NCBI GenBank assembly: GCA_900541665.1
Contig: UQKV01000017.1
Span: 1 to 41,673, forward strand
Direction of reading: 5' to 3'
From: an uncultured Collinsella sp.
GTDB taxonomy: Bacteria > Actinomycetota > Coriobacteriia > Coriobacteriales > Coriobacteriaceae
DNA length: 41,673 bases
The notes under the pieces are model-generated. The model did not search any database, had not been told where the DNA came from, and saw only the letters and a list, made by a program, of their open reading frames with translations. Below, piece by piece: positions 25,626 to 35,700 of the stretch. The position numbers and the translations under genes were made by a program. Each line of letters begins with the position of its first letter. The first letter of the stretch is position 1.

Positions 25626-25676
25626 GTGAGTCGTAATGATAGCATCGTTTTGAATTTGCAACAGGGAAGGCGAACG

Positions 25677-27458
25677 ATGACGATCACCGAAATCGACGAG
25701 AAGTTCATGCGCGAGGCGCTGGCCGAGGCGCGAGCCGCCGCGGCGGTGGGCGAGGTGCCCATCGGAGCCGTAGTGGTGCGCGACGGCGAGATTGTCGCGC
25801 GGGCGCATAATCGTCGCGAGCTCGATCAGGATCCTTCGTCTCATGCAGAGTTCGCGGCCCTGTGCGCTGCCGCTCGGTCGCTCGGTCGCTGGCGCCTTTC
25901 CGACTGTACAGTCTATGTGACGTTGGAACCCTGCTGCATGTGCGCAGGCCTTATGGTTAACGCGCGCGTGGGGCGCTGCGTGTATGGCGCGAGCGACGCC
26001 AAGGCGGGCGCGCTGGGTTCGCTGTATGACCTCAATGTCGATTCGCGCCTGAACCATCGGTTTAACGTGACGGCTGGGGTCCTGGCGGACGAATGCCGCG
26101 AGCTGCTGAGTAGCTATTTTGGCGGTCTGCGCGGGGCGGGCGGCGCTGATTGCGGTTGTGGCGCCGATCTTGACGCACACGCCGCTCACGCCGCAGCGCT
26201 TGCAGGTGCCGGTGAGGATGCTGGCACGGCGGTTGACTTTGGTCCTGCGTGCCGCCGGCCCCGCCGTGTGCTGTTGGCGATCGACTCCTTTAAGGGCAGC
26301 GTGCCGAGTGCGCAGGCGGAGGCGGCGGTTGCCGAAGGCGTGCGCCGTGTGTGGTCCGATGCCCAGGTGGCCGCGTTGCCGCTGGCAGATGGTGGCGAGG
26401 GGACGCTCGATGCCGTTGCCGCGTGCGGCGGTGAGATTGTGACCTGCGAGGTGGCAGGTCCCTTGGGCGACCGCGTGTCTGCCCGGATGCTGGTGGGCGA
26501 AGAGAGCGACTCGGCTGTAATTGAGATGGCCGAGGCGGCGGGTATTGGGTATTCACCCTGCACGGAATCGGCGGCGCTCGCGGCTTCGACCTATGGCGTG
26601 GGCGAGCTGATGCTCCGTGCGGTTCGCGCCGGGGCAAAGACTATCTATATTGGTCTGGGCGGTAGTGCCACCAACGACGGTGGCGCCGGCATGCTGCAGG
26701 CGCTGGGCGCGCATGTGGTCGATGATCAGGGCTGCAATATCGCCCCCGGTCTTGCGGGCCTTGAGCAGGTGGCGAGCGTTGATTTGGTGCCAGTGCTACA
26801 GGCTTTGGATGGCGCTCGTATCGTTGTGCTTTCGGATGTCGAGAATCCGCTCGTAGGGCGTCGCGGCGCACTGGCGGTGTTTGGCGGGCAGAAGGGCCTG
26901 CCGACGGATGATGCCGAGGCGCTGAGCAGGTACGACAGCTGGATGGTCGGCTACGGTCGCTTGCTCGATGCGGCGATTGCCAGAGCTCGAGCCCAGGGGT
27001 TGTTGCGCACGCCCGAGGGCGCACGGACATTTGGCTCGGTGCTCGGCGTGCCCGGTGCCGGTGCCGCAGGCGGCCTGGGTGCCGCGCTGCTGGCGCTCGG
27101 GGCGGAGCTGCGTTCGGGCGTGGAGACGGTGCTCGATCTGATTGGCTTTGATGAGCGCGTGTGCGATGTCGACCTGGTCATAACGGGCGAGGGCAATATG
27201 GATGAGCAATCCGCCGCCGGTAAGGCGCCGGTTGGTGTGGCTCGCCGCGCCAAGCGATATGGCAAACCGGTGGTCGCCGTCGTGGGTGGTCGTGCGGATA
27301 ACTTGGATGTAGTGTATGAGCAGGGCATCGACCTTGTACTGCCGATCTGTCGCAAGCCCATGCCTCTCGACCAGGTGCTCGGTGTGCAAGAAGCCACAAC
27401 CAACCTCATCTGCGCCGGCGAGTCAGCCGCACAAGCCTATGACCTCGCTCGCTTCTAA
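25677..27458 (+). CDS. Fused tRNA adenosine deaminase (TadA) - glycerate kinase
   Basis: 593 aa. Residues 1-150 are a full TadA-type deaminase: zinc His and proton shuttle Glu in HAE (56-58), zinc cysteines in PCCMC (85-89), and GEVPIGAVVV. TadA converts A34 to inosine in tRNA-Arg(ACG). A 45-residue linker rich in A, G and D follows. Residues 198-593 are a full glycerate kinase of the GlxK/GarK family: LLAIDSFKGSVPS, LADGGEGT (236-243), GLGGSATNDGGAGML (327-340), GAAGGLGA, and VITGEGNMDEQS. That enzyme phosphorylates D-glycerate. The frame is unbroken, the start at 25677 follows AGGGAAGG, and no internal ribosome site was noticed. It may be a real fusion protein or a recent joining of two adjacent genes. 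Confidence 0.88.
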   Translation: MTITEIDEKFMREALAEARAAAAVGEVPIGAVVVRDGEIVARAHNRRELDQDPSSHAEFAALCAAARSLGRWRLSDCTVYVTLEPCCMCAGLMVNARVGRCVYGASDAKAGALGSLYDLNVDSRLNHRFNVTAGVLADECRELLSSYFGGLRGAGGADCGCGADLDAHAAHAAALAGAGEDAGTAVDFGPACRRPRRVLLAIDSFKGSVPSAQAEAAVAEGVRRVWSDAQVAALPLADGGEGTLDAVAACGGEIVTCEVAGPLGDRVSARMLVGEESDSAVIEMAEAAGIGYSPCTESAALAASTYGVGELMLRAVRAGAKTIYIGLGGSATNDGGAGMLQALGAHVVDDQGCNIAPGLAGLEQVASVDLVPVLQALDGARIVVLSDVENPLVGRRGALAVFGGQKGLPTDDAEALSRYDSWMVGYGRLLDAAIARARAQGLLRTPEGARTFGSVLGVPGAGAAGGLGAALLALGAELRSGVETVLDLIGFDERVCDVDLVITGEGNMDEQSAAGKAPVGVARRAKRYGKPVVAVVGGRADNLDVVYEQGIDLVLPICRKPMPLDQVLGVQEATTNLICAGESAAQAYDLARF

Positions 27459-27472
27459 GGCCTATCTCCCTA

Positions 27473-27542
27473 TAAGTTGCGGTGAAATACGGAGCGTTTT
27501 TGCCTTTAAGGGGCCAATTCAGTCCGTATTCCACCGCAACTT
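27473..27542. repeat. Long hairpin repeat with 20-bp arms
   Basis: AAGTTGCGGTGAAATACGGA (27474-27493) pairs with 27523-27542 with a single mismatch around a 29-nt loop. A 17-nt part occurs also at 3667-3683. It may end the upstream gene's transcript. Confidence 0.75.
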
Positions 27543-27593
27543 CGAGAATGGCCATTCGAGGTTGGCCGCCTTGTGCCTTGGGTCGGACCGTTT

Positions 27594-27753
27594 GCCACGA
27601 AACGTGGCCATCTACTACGTTAAACCGGCCACCCTCGACCATCCCGGATTTTGTGAAATTAAAACCGCAGGTGGAAAGCTTGCCGATTTTCGAAAAAGCC
27701 GGCTATGGTCGACCCCTGTGACCAAAACGTAGTAGATAGGTCCTTTTCGTGGC
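27594..27753. mobile_element. 160-bp MITE-like element with 49-nt terminal inverted repeats
   Basis: The two ends (27594-27642 and 27705-27753) have equal length and match at 32 of 49 positions, in three perfect blocks: GCCACGAAA, ATCTACTACGTT and TCGACCAT. Between them lies a 62-nt centre. No coding capacity is seen. Transcribed, it would be one large interrupted hairpin. Confidence 0.6.
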
Positions 27754-27772
27754 GCAGCGTCAGACCAGTCTT

Positions 27773-27850
27773 TTTGGGGCGGGGTTATTTTGACTACATG
27801 CCGATCTGATTGCCCAAGTAGTCAAAATAGCCCCGTCCCAAATTAGCTAC
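27773..27850. repeat. GTCCC-type long hairpin
   Basis: Arms 27773-27797 and 27818-27842 match at 23 of 25 positions around a 20-nt loop. Its 3' part (27824-27850) is identical to 15029-15055. GTCCC here lies in the stem, not in the loop. Confidence 0.75.
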
Positions 27851-28021
27851 TTTGTGGGTTGTGGGGGATAAAGATTGCCGGTCGATTTGTCCTACTGGGG
27901 TATGTCGATGGCGCGAATGGTTCGATTTGACGACCGAGTGGCAACCCGAGGCGAAATTTCGGGTCACCCAAATTGCTACAATTTTAAGTATATTGCGATG
28001 TCCTGCCTTGCGTTTCTGCGC

Positions 28022-28070
28022 GGGGGGGGGCGTATATTTGCATCGATGGGGACGACGACACATATATAAT
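28022..28070 (+). promoter_or_regulatory. Adhesin promoter region with a G9 tract
   Basis: Nine consecutive G at 28022-28030 lie 34 nt upstream of a perfect TATAAT (28065-28070). No clear -35 is at 17 bp; TTGCAT at 28038-28043 is 21 bp away. Length change in the G tract could alter factor spacing and switch the adhesin on or off. The rest of 27851-28021 shows nothing further that can be supported. Confidence 0.6.
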
Positions 28071-28111
28071 GAGCCGCTGCTTGCCGTCCTCATGGATTGG
28101 GGAGGGCCTTC

Positions 28112-31100
28112 ATGAATCGCGTGTGTGCGAGAGCTCGAGAAATGCTAAAGCCTTTTGGCAAGAAAACCAATACCGCCAAGCGTGTCCTGAGGGTTTTGAC
28201 TGTCCCGCTGGCGGCGTGTGCGCTCTTGTTTGGTGCGACGAGTGCGTCGGCCGACCAGCCCGTTCCCTTGAGCAACCATACCGTACAGACGGTGAATCCC
28301 ACCGGCACCACGGTCAATCTGTTCGATTATTGGGTAGTGAATGGCGACAACGACAGCTCGAAGAACATAAACAACGACAACAAGAATGACAACACCGGCA
28401 TCAATAAAGACCATCAGCTCAAGTTCAATGGCGGTGCCGGATCGGGCATTAATAAATGGACGGGCAGAAGCAATATCAACGGTTTTGGACGTCTTTCATT
28501 TGTGAAGACCATGCTGGTGGATGGCTATCCGGCAATCAACAATGGCACCCACACCTCCCAAGGCCAGGGTGTTAACTACACCGATGAGTCGCTGGCCTAT
28601 CTCTTTAACAACGACAGTCAGGCCAACGGCAAGCAGAATGGCAAGGCCGTCTACAACAACGTGAAGGGCCTTTTCCAGCTCAAGGATGGCTATTACGTTT
28701 ACGACTCGTATGGTTCTGACGGCAACTATGCCGTATATAACCCCACGACTAACTCCTTTGACGTCTACGATAAGGCGGGCGTATATAAGGGCGATGCGAA
28801 TAGCGAAACCAATCTGGGCCAGTTCTTCCCCTTTGACTCGGCCCACAAGGTTTTTGAAGAGAAGAACGGTCAGCTCTCTCCTATAGGAATAACGGACGGA
28901 ACGAACGATAAGCTCAATCACCACTTTGGCATGTCCATGACCACGGAGTTTGTCCAGCCTGCGGGCGGCAAGACCACCGATAACAATGACATGGTCTTTG
29001 AGTTCTCGGGCGACGATGACGTGTGGGTTTACATCGACGGCGTGCTCGTGGGCGATTTGGGCGGCATTCATGAGAAGGCAACGCTTGAGATCAACTTCGC
29101 TAACGGTGAAGTAAAAGTCGGTCATGTCGACGGTGCGAATGGAGACGAGAAGGAAATCGAAAAAACCAACATCAAGGCAAAGTTCGAAGCCGCCGGCGCA
29201 GATACCACCAACTTCTCCGGCAACACCTTCCTCGACAGCTCCAAGCACAAGCTGAGCTTCTTTTATCTGGAGCGCGGCGCGGGCGCATCGAATATGTCGC
29301 TTAAGTTCAATCTCACCACGCTGCCGTCGTCCGAGGTCGAGAAGGTCGATCAGAACGGTAAGGCAGTCAATGACGCAACTTTCAAGCTGTACCAGTCCGA
29401 TGGACCAGATGCCGACTGGAATAAGGGTGAGCTCGTCGCTCAGGGCACGACGAAAGACGGGGGTCAGCTGATACTTCGAAAGTCGGACGATTCCGTTCTT
29501 TCGTTCGATAATCAGCATGCCGAGGGACACGACTACTTTGTACTCAAAGAGGTTGGCCTGCCCGCGGGATATCGCTCGAGTCTGACCTCATCGACTACTG
29601 CAACGCCAGGTGAGCTGCATCTGCAGTACAAGAAAGCTGCGAGTGGCACGGGTGGCGTGGTGGTTGCGCCGCAAACAACAGTCACAACAGCCAACAACGA
29701 ACAATGGACGGGCAGCCGCATGTGGCTGAACGGCGGCTATCTGGCTGCCAAGGAGACCATTTCCCTTAGCAAAGAAATAAAAGACAATAAGGACAAACCC
29801 ATTAGTTCGGGTACGACCTTCGCCGTCGTGCTCAAACGCACCGATAAAACTAAGAAAGACACGGACGAAAGTGCGTGGACGGCGGTCACGGGCAACCCGC
29901 TCAATGGCTATAAGCTGTGCTCCGCGCACGGCATTGCCGGTGCGGTCGAGGCTGCCAAATCGGCGGACACGAGTGTCTTTGATGTTGATACCAAGGGCGA
30001 CTACGTGGTGACGGTCAGGTCGCTGCCCGGAGATATCGAGAAGTACGCTGCCATGATGACGGACAAGTCGGAGGCGGAATATACCGTGGCGGTGTATCAC
30101 ACCACGGCATCGTCTCTGGCGGAGGCAACCATCGGCAACACCTCTATGGTCAAATATCAAACGATAAACAGGCAGTTCTCTACGGTGATCCACCTCACCA
30201 ACGTTCAGAACCGCCTGTTTGTGCAGAAGGTCGACGACCTGGACAAGCCCGTGAACGGCGCGACGTTTGAGCTGTACAAGGCCGAGGACGTTACCGGCGA
30301 TAGCCCCAGCACATATGCCATTGAAGCCGGCGCCACGCCGTATGACACCGTGCAGGCAAACGGCATGACCTATCCGTATGACATTGAGGGTGCTGCATGC
30401 TTCCCACTCGATTCGACAAAGCATGCACCCCTTACCAAGGGTACGTACTACCTGCGTGAGTCTGTAAGCCCGGATGGCCATGAGATTAACAACACCATAA
30501 CCAAGGTAATCGTGGACGATTCGGGTGTGTATGTGGATGCCGGCAAGGAAGGCGACGGTGTGCGCAGCATGAGCGGCCCGGGTTCGCTGATTGCTTCCCT
30601 GGCGCAGTTTGGCTCTCCCGACTCCATCGACAACACGCTTACGCACATTAAGGGCAAGCTGCAGAGTGCGGCCGTTGACGCCAACGGAAACCTGACATGG
30701 GGCCAGACGTGCACCGCCCAAGGCGTGACGCCTTCTCTTGCGGGCAACTGGATGCATATGCGCTATGACAAGACGACGCAAGGTACCAAGACCATCCTGC
30801 GCTATGTCGAGGACGGTGGCGACCGCAACGGCCAGCTGGCGGCCATCTTTGCCGATACGGGCATCAACCGCATGGCCCTTTATCAAGACGATGATGCCAC
30901 CAATGGCACCGATTTGGGCACACTCCAGCTCAATCATCTCTTTACCACGGCAACGGCCGTGCAGTATACCGATTGTCGCGTGGCACCTCTGCAGGTGACC
31001 AAGACGGTGACGGCAGATACTGGTCTTACTGCACCCACTAAGGATGCGAATAACAAGGATCTGACGTTTACGTTTAAGTTCACCCTGCCGGAGTCCCAGA

Positions 31101-32797
31101 AGGGCTACGAGGCGCATGTGTTCGATGCGAACGGCAACGCTGTGGGCGACTCTTTCACGCTCATGAACGGCGACACCCACTCCATCAAGGCCGGCGAGAC
31201 CATCCGCGTATACGGCCTTAAGAAGGGTGCCAGCTATAGCGTGAGCGAGCTCACTACCAAGCGCGAGGCGTCCAATGGCGACGTGCTGGCGAGTATCGTC
31301 AACACCGTGACCGGTTCCGCCGAAGAGTCGGTGCTTCCGGCCGGCTTTAGCCTCGTGAGCCGTAAGGTCGGCGGCGAGGAGCAGTCGGGAACTGGCAACA
31401 CCATCGAGGGCAAGATTGTAGCGCTCGTTGACGGGGAGATCCCTGCGAGCAACAAACTCGAGTTTACCAACAAATACAGCGCCAGCCCCGTAAAGCTCGA
31501 CGCCCAGAATAGTCTGAGCGCCAAGAAGGTGCTCGAAGGTCGCGATTGGGCCGATGGCGATTCCTTTACCGTGCAGCTTACGCCTAAGGACGGCGCCCCC
31601 ATGCCCGACGGTGCCGAGAGCGCGATGGCGACGGTTGAGCTCACCAAGAATACCCCGAAGGCGACGTTTGGCGATATTACCTATACCAAGCCGGGTACCT
31701 ACGCCTATACCATCTCGGAGGATATTCCCGGCTCCAATGCCAGGGCGGATGGCATAAGCTACTCCGCTGCCGTCTATACCGCGACGGTCAAGGTGGATGA
31801 TAACCGCGCCGGTGCACTGGTCGTTACGAGCGTGAATGTGGAGCGGGTGCGTGACGACGCGGGCAAACCGGCTACCGCAGAGATTGCCGATAAGGTCGCA
31901 ACCTTCACCAACCGCTACGATACGCACGAATCGAAGATCATCATCCATGCTCAAAAGATCCTGACCGACAACGCCGGGACGTTCCCGCTTTCCCAGAACG
32001 CTTTTGACTTTACGCTCGAGGGCGTTGGCGGCCTTGTGGATGTCAACGCAGCGTTCAACCCCGATACGGTCGACGCAAACGTGACGGCTCCCATGCCCGA
32101 GGGTACCGAGGACAACACCGCCACCGTGGGCAACAACGCCGACGGCACGGTGACGTGGCCGGCGATCTCCTATACCGCCAAGGCGGATGCGGGGCGTGCC
32201 TACGTATACAAGTTTGCCGAGAAGTTGCCCGAGAAACCCGACAGGGTCGCGGGCATGACATACGACGGGTCGGTCTATTACGCCGTGGTTCGCAACGCCA
32301 AGAATGGCGCCGGCATCCTGACCTCGATCGAGTACTACAAGGTCGCAGAAGACGGCTCGGTAAGGCAACTGGACAACAAGGCCACGCCTTCCTTTACCAA
32401 TAAATATAGCGTGGAGCCCACGAGCGTGGCCCTGCAAGGTCAGAAGGCCGTGAGCGGTCGCGACTGGAACCAGGGCGAGAGCTACACCTTTAACCTTGCC
32501 GCCGCTGCGGATGATGCCAGCACGACCGGTTTGAGCAAGACCACAAAGCAGGCGGTGAAGGATGGGGCAGTTGCCATTGGCACCAACCAGGCCGTCGCCA
32601 GCGCACCCGAGTCGGGACGCGTGGCATCCTTCGCCTTTGGCGCCGAGGCCGCCCCGACCGTGACGTTCAACCGCGCGGGCGACCGTTGTGGTGACCGATC
32701 TGGACAAGTCGGGCAACCACACGGGCAAGCTGCACGTGTCGAGCGTGACCTACGCCAACGCCGGCGCGTCCGATGCGGACAAGGCCATAACCGATAA
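28112..32797 (+). CDS. Giant cell-wall adhesin, N-terminal part (frameshifted)
   Basis: 1561 aa to the stop, of which about 1519 are in the true frame. ATG at 28112 follows GGGGAGG. A signal peptide (about 1-48) has a KR-rich start, LTVPLAACALLFGA and an ASA cleavage site. Residues about 260-405 form a fibro-slime/PA14-like lectin domain (FSGDDDVWVYIDGVLVGDLG, LSFFYLERGAG). SpaA/Cna-B-like modules follow (NDATFKLYQ, NGATFELYK near 710), then FctA-type isopeptide pilin repeats from about 1128, each starting with a K-x-L-x-GR element and ending FTNxY. After about 32665 the frame turns to nonsense, while the natural continuation is in the next frame. The product as read would lack a wall anchor. 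Likely a surface adhesin for host or glycan binding. Confidence 0.85.
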   Translation: MNRVCARAREMLKPFGKKTNTAKRVLRVLTVPLAACALLFGATSASADQPVPLSNHTVQTVNPTGTTVNLFDYWVVNGDNDSSKNINNDNKNDNTGINKDHQLKFNGGAGSGINKWTGRSNINGFGRLSFVKTMLVDGYPAINNGTHTSQGQGVNYTDESLAYLFNNDSQANGKQNGKAVYNNVKGLFQLKDGYYVYDSYGSDGNYAVYNPTTNSFDVYDKAGVYKGDANSETNLGQFFPFDSAHKVFEEKNGQLSPIGITDGTNDKLNHHFGMSMTTEFVQPAGGKTTDNNDMVFEFSGDDDVWVYIDGVLVGDLGGIHEKATLEINFANGEVKVGHVDGANGDEKEIEKTNIKAKFEAAGADTTNFSGNTFLDSSKHKLSFFYLERGAGASNMSLKFNLTTLPSSEVEKVDQNGKAVNDATFKLYQSDGPDADWNKGELVAQGTTKDGGQLILRKSDDSVLSFDNQHAEGHDYFVLKEVGLPAGYRSSLTSSTTATPGELHLQYKKAASGTGGVVVAPQTTVTTANNEQWTGSRMWLNGGYLAAKETISLSKEIKDNKDKPISSGTTFAVVLKRTDKTKKDTDESAWTAVTGNPLNGYKLCSAHGIAGAVEAAKSADTSVFDVDTKGDYVVTVRSLPGDIEKYAAMMTDKSEAEYTVAVYHTTASSLAEATIGNTSMVKYQTINRQFSTVIHLTNVQNRLFVQKVDDLDKPVNGATFELYKAEDVTGDSPSTYAIEAGATPYDTVQANGMTYPYDIEGAACFPLDSTKHAPLTKGTYYLRESVSPDGHEINNTITKVIVDDSGVYVDAGKEGDGVRSMSGPGSLIASLAQFGSPDSIDNTLTHIKGKLQSAAVDANGNLTWGQTCTAQGVTPSLAGNWMHMRYDKTTQGTKTILRYVEDGGDRNGQLAAIFADTGINRMALYQDDDATNGTDLGTLQLNHLFTTATAVQYTDCRVAPLQVTKTVTADTGLTAPTKDANNKDLTFTFKFTLPESQKGYEAHVFDANGNAVGDSFTLMNGDTHSIKAGETIRVYGLKKGASYSVSELTTKREASNGDVLASIVNTVTGSAEESVLPAGFSLVSRKVGGEEQSGTGNTIEGKIVALVDGEIPASNKLEFTNKYSASPVKLDAQNSLSAKKVLEGRDWADGDSFTVQLTPKDGAPMPDGAESAMATVELTKNTPKATFGDITYTKPGTYAYTISEDIPGSNARADGISYSAAVYTATVKVDDNRAGALVVTSVNVERVRDDAGKPATAEIADKVATFTNRYDTHESKIIIHAQKILTDNAGTFPLSQNAFDFTLEGVGGLVDVNAAFNPDTVDANVTAPMPEGTEDNTATVGNNADGTVTWPAISYTAKADAGRAYVYKFAEKLPEKPDRVAGMTYDGSVYYAVVRNAKNGAGILTSIEYYKVAEDGSVRQLDNKATPSFTNKYSVEPTSVALQGQKAVSGRDWNQGESYTFNLAAAADDASTTGLSKTTKQAVKDGAVAIGTNQAVASAPESGRVASFAFGAEAAPTVTFNRAGDRCGDRSGQVGQPHGQAARVERDLRQRRRVRCGQGHNR
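32660..32690 (+). other. Frameshift site within the giant adhesin
   Basis: FctA-repeat sequence runs up to TVTFNRAG in one frame and resumes as TVVVTDLDKSG in the frame one base ahead. One extra base near GCGGGCGACC would explain it. There is no long homopolymer at the site, only short CG-rich runs. It could be a real mutation or a sequencing error. Confidence 0.85.
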
Positions 32798-35700
32798 GGC
32801 TGCCTTCACCAATGCATACCATGCGTCGGGCACCTTTGGCGGCGTGACGGTGAGCAAGACCCTTGAGGGTCGCGCCTCTACCGCGGGGCAGTTTACCTTT
32901 GCCGTGACGGGTCTTTGGTACGACGGAATTCAGACTTCGGTCGATGGCGCCGAGGCTACCCTGTCCAACAAGGCGGCGAAGGCCGGCGTGTCCGGTGCCG
33001 TGGTGGGCGCGAGCGGGAAAAAGGAGCTCTTTGTCCGTAAGCTCACGGAACAGGACCTGGGTCGTACGTTTGCCTATCGCATTCACGAGAACCAGCCTGC
33101 TGCTGCCGGCTACACCTATGACACCGGCTACACTGGTGACGCTATCGTGCTCGTCAAGGTTCTTGCACACAAGGACGACCCCGCTAAGCTCTATACCGTG
33201 ACGACCGTGCTCAAGGGTGCGGGTGTGACGGAGCTGCTGGGCGACGGCGCCGACGCGAGCGCGCTGACGGACGAAAAGATCGTCCAGCTCAAGCAAGATT
33301 CGCATACTTACGTGCAGCAGTACGATGCAAGTGAGGCCGGCGCCACGACGCCTACTGTCTCGTTTGTGAACCGTTACACGGCAAGCCTCGACTATGGCAC
33401 TGCTGGTGGTCTGAAAATCGAGAAGACGTTGACGTATCCCAAGGACGCGACCATTTTTGGCTCGCCTAAGAGCACGTTCCGTTATATCGTCAAGCCTGCT
33501 GACGAGACATCTGCCAGCAAGGTCGGCATTTCCACGGACGGCAAAGTCTTTGAGACCGCAAATGTCGAGGCCAATGCTCTCAAGACCGTGAGTTTGATAC
33601 CTGCGGGTGGGTTGACCTTCACTCAGGATGATGCCGGCAAGACGTTCACCTATACGGTGAGTGAGATTGACGACAAGGCGACGGGCTATACGTACGACAA
33701 GACGGTCCATACGGTTAAGGCTGTCGTGGCGGATAACGGCGACGGTACGCTTAGAGTCACGACAGCGGTAAGCAAGCAGGTCGATAGCAAGGACGAGCTC
33801 GAGGGCCAGTGGATCTATCCGTCGGGTGCAACGTCCACCGGTGTCGCGACGGTCAAATTCAAGAACACCTATACGGTCACCGAGGCGGCAACCTACACCC
33901 CGTCCGTGACGAAGGTGGTTGCCGGTGCCGATGCTCCGGGCAAGTTCACCTTTGCCATGACCGCGGCTGACGATGCTACCAAGACTGCCATCGATGGCAA
34001 GCTCATCACTGGCTCTTCGATGAGCGCGGAGAACGGCTACGCTGAGGAGAAGCAAACGACGACGGCCCTCAAGGACGGGGAGCACGAAAAGATTGACTTT
34101 TCGAAGCTCACCTTCAACAAGCCGGGCACGTATAAGTTCGCTATGAACGAGCTGGCCCCGAATGGCGGCCTCGGCGAGTGGACGTATGACGCGCACATCT
34201 ATACCTTGACCATTACCGTAACCGATGAGGGCGGCAAGCTTGTGGCCCGCGCCGATGGCGCGACCGGCTCGGAAGGCTTCATCTTCACCAATAGGTATCG
34301 CACCTCGACGAGCTACGAGCTCCAGGGCGGTCTGGAGATCGTCAAGACGCTCAACGGGCACGACCTGCATGCCGGCATGTTTGGCTTTACGGTAACGGGC
34401 GAAGACGCCGCCTCGACCGATAAGCTCAACAAGCTGCTGCGCGCAGATGAGGGCAAGCTTACCGTGACAAACGATGAGCCGCAGGCCGATGGCACGTCCC
34501 ACACCGGTATTTTGGGCGGCCTGACTTTTGCGACGGAAGATGCGGGCAAGACGTTTACCTACAAGGTTGTCGAGAATGGCGGCGGCAAGGGCGGCTATAC
34601 ATACGACTCCACCTATTGGAAGGTAGAGATTGCGGTTAAGAAACGCGGCAATGGTTCGCTCTATACCGTGACCACGGTCAAGCACTTTAACGCCAACAAA
34701 GTGGAGACCTTTAGCTCCGAGTTTAGCTCCGAGAACGGTGTTGCCAAGGCCCAGGTGTCCTTTACCAACAGCTACATCGCGACCGGAACATTCGACGGTC
34801 TTGTTGCCGAGAAGGTAATGGACTCCGGCGACAAGATCGAGGCTGGCCAGTATACGTTTGACCTGTATGCGGAGAGGGCCGACGGCTCGCTCGAAAAGAA
34901 GGATGAGGGCGCGACTCAGACGGGCGAGGGCGGTATCGCTACGGTCGACTTTGGTAAGGTCAACTTTAAGCTTGGCAATGCTGCTGGCGAATCTAATGAG
35001 CAGACGATTGACCTTGCCGGCGCCGTCAACGATGGCATTGCCACCAAGCGTCACAATGCCGACCACACCACCACCTACAGCTTTAACCTGGTGGCAAAGG
35101 AGCGCTTGGCCAGCCTGCCCGAGGGCGTGCGCCCCGTGGATACGTCCGCGACGTGCCGGGTGCTGCTCGAGGTGACCGACAACAACGACGGTACGCTGAC
35201 GCCCAAGGTGACCTATCGCGATGGTACCGAGAACGGCAAGATCGTCTTCCACAACACACGCGATAAGGTCAAGACGATCGGCACGGTCGCGAAGCCCGAT
35301 GTGGACATCGACGGGCAGCTGCTCTCCGTGGGCGACTCCTACGTCTACACCATTAACTGGGTCAACACCGAGGCCGATGCCAATGGCAACTTGGTTCCGG
35401 CCAACGTGACCGTGACCGACAAGCTTCCTGCCGGCGTTGTGTTCGAGGCCTTTGAGGGCAAGAACGCCGATAAGGGCGCTGCGAGCGGTCAGTCGCTTAC
35501 CTGGAACCTGGGCGAGCAGCCTGCGGGCAGCCATGGCTCGGTGCGCGTGCGCGTCAAGATTACCGAGGATGCTGTGAAGGACGCCCAGGGTGCGGTCGGT
35601 GTCATCAACAATGCTGCCACCATTAAGGTCGACAACAAGAGCTATACCGGCACCACGACCAACTACGTGCCCAAGAAGTCCGAGAACGACGCTCAGGATT

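Noticed and set aside
25437..25676. N-terminal extension of the TadA-kinase frame
   Set aside because: It would be translated through the complement of the tRNA-Ser gene; the start with a good ribosome site is 25677.
32660..32690. Programmed +1 ribosomal frameshift
   Set aside because: No slippery codon, stop or nearby stem pattern of known programmed sites was seen; mutation or read error is simpler.
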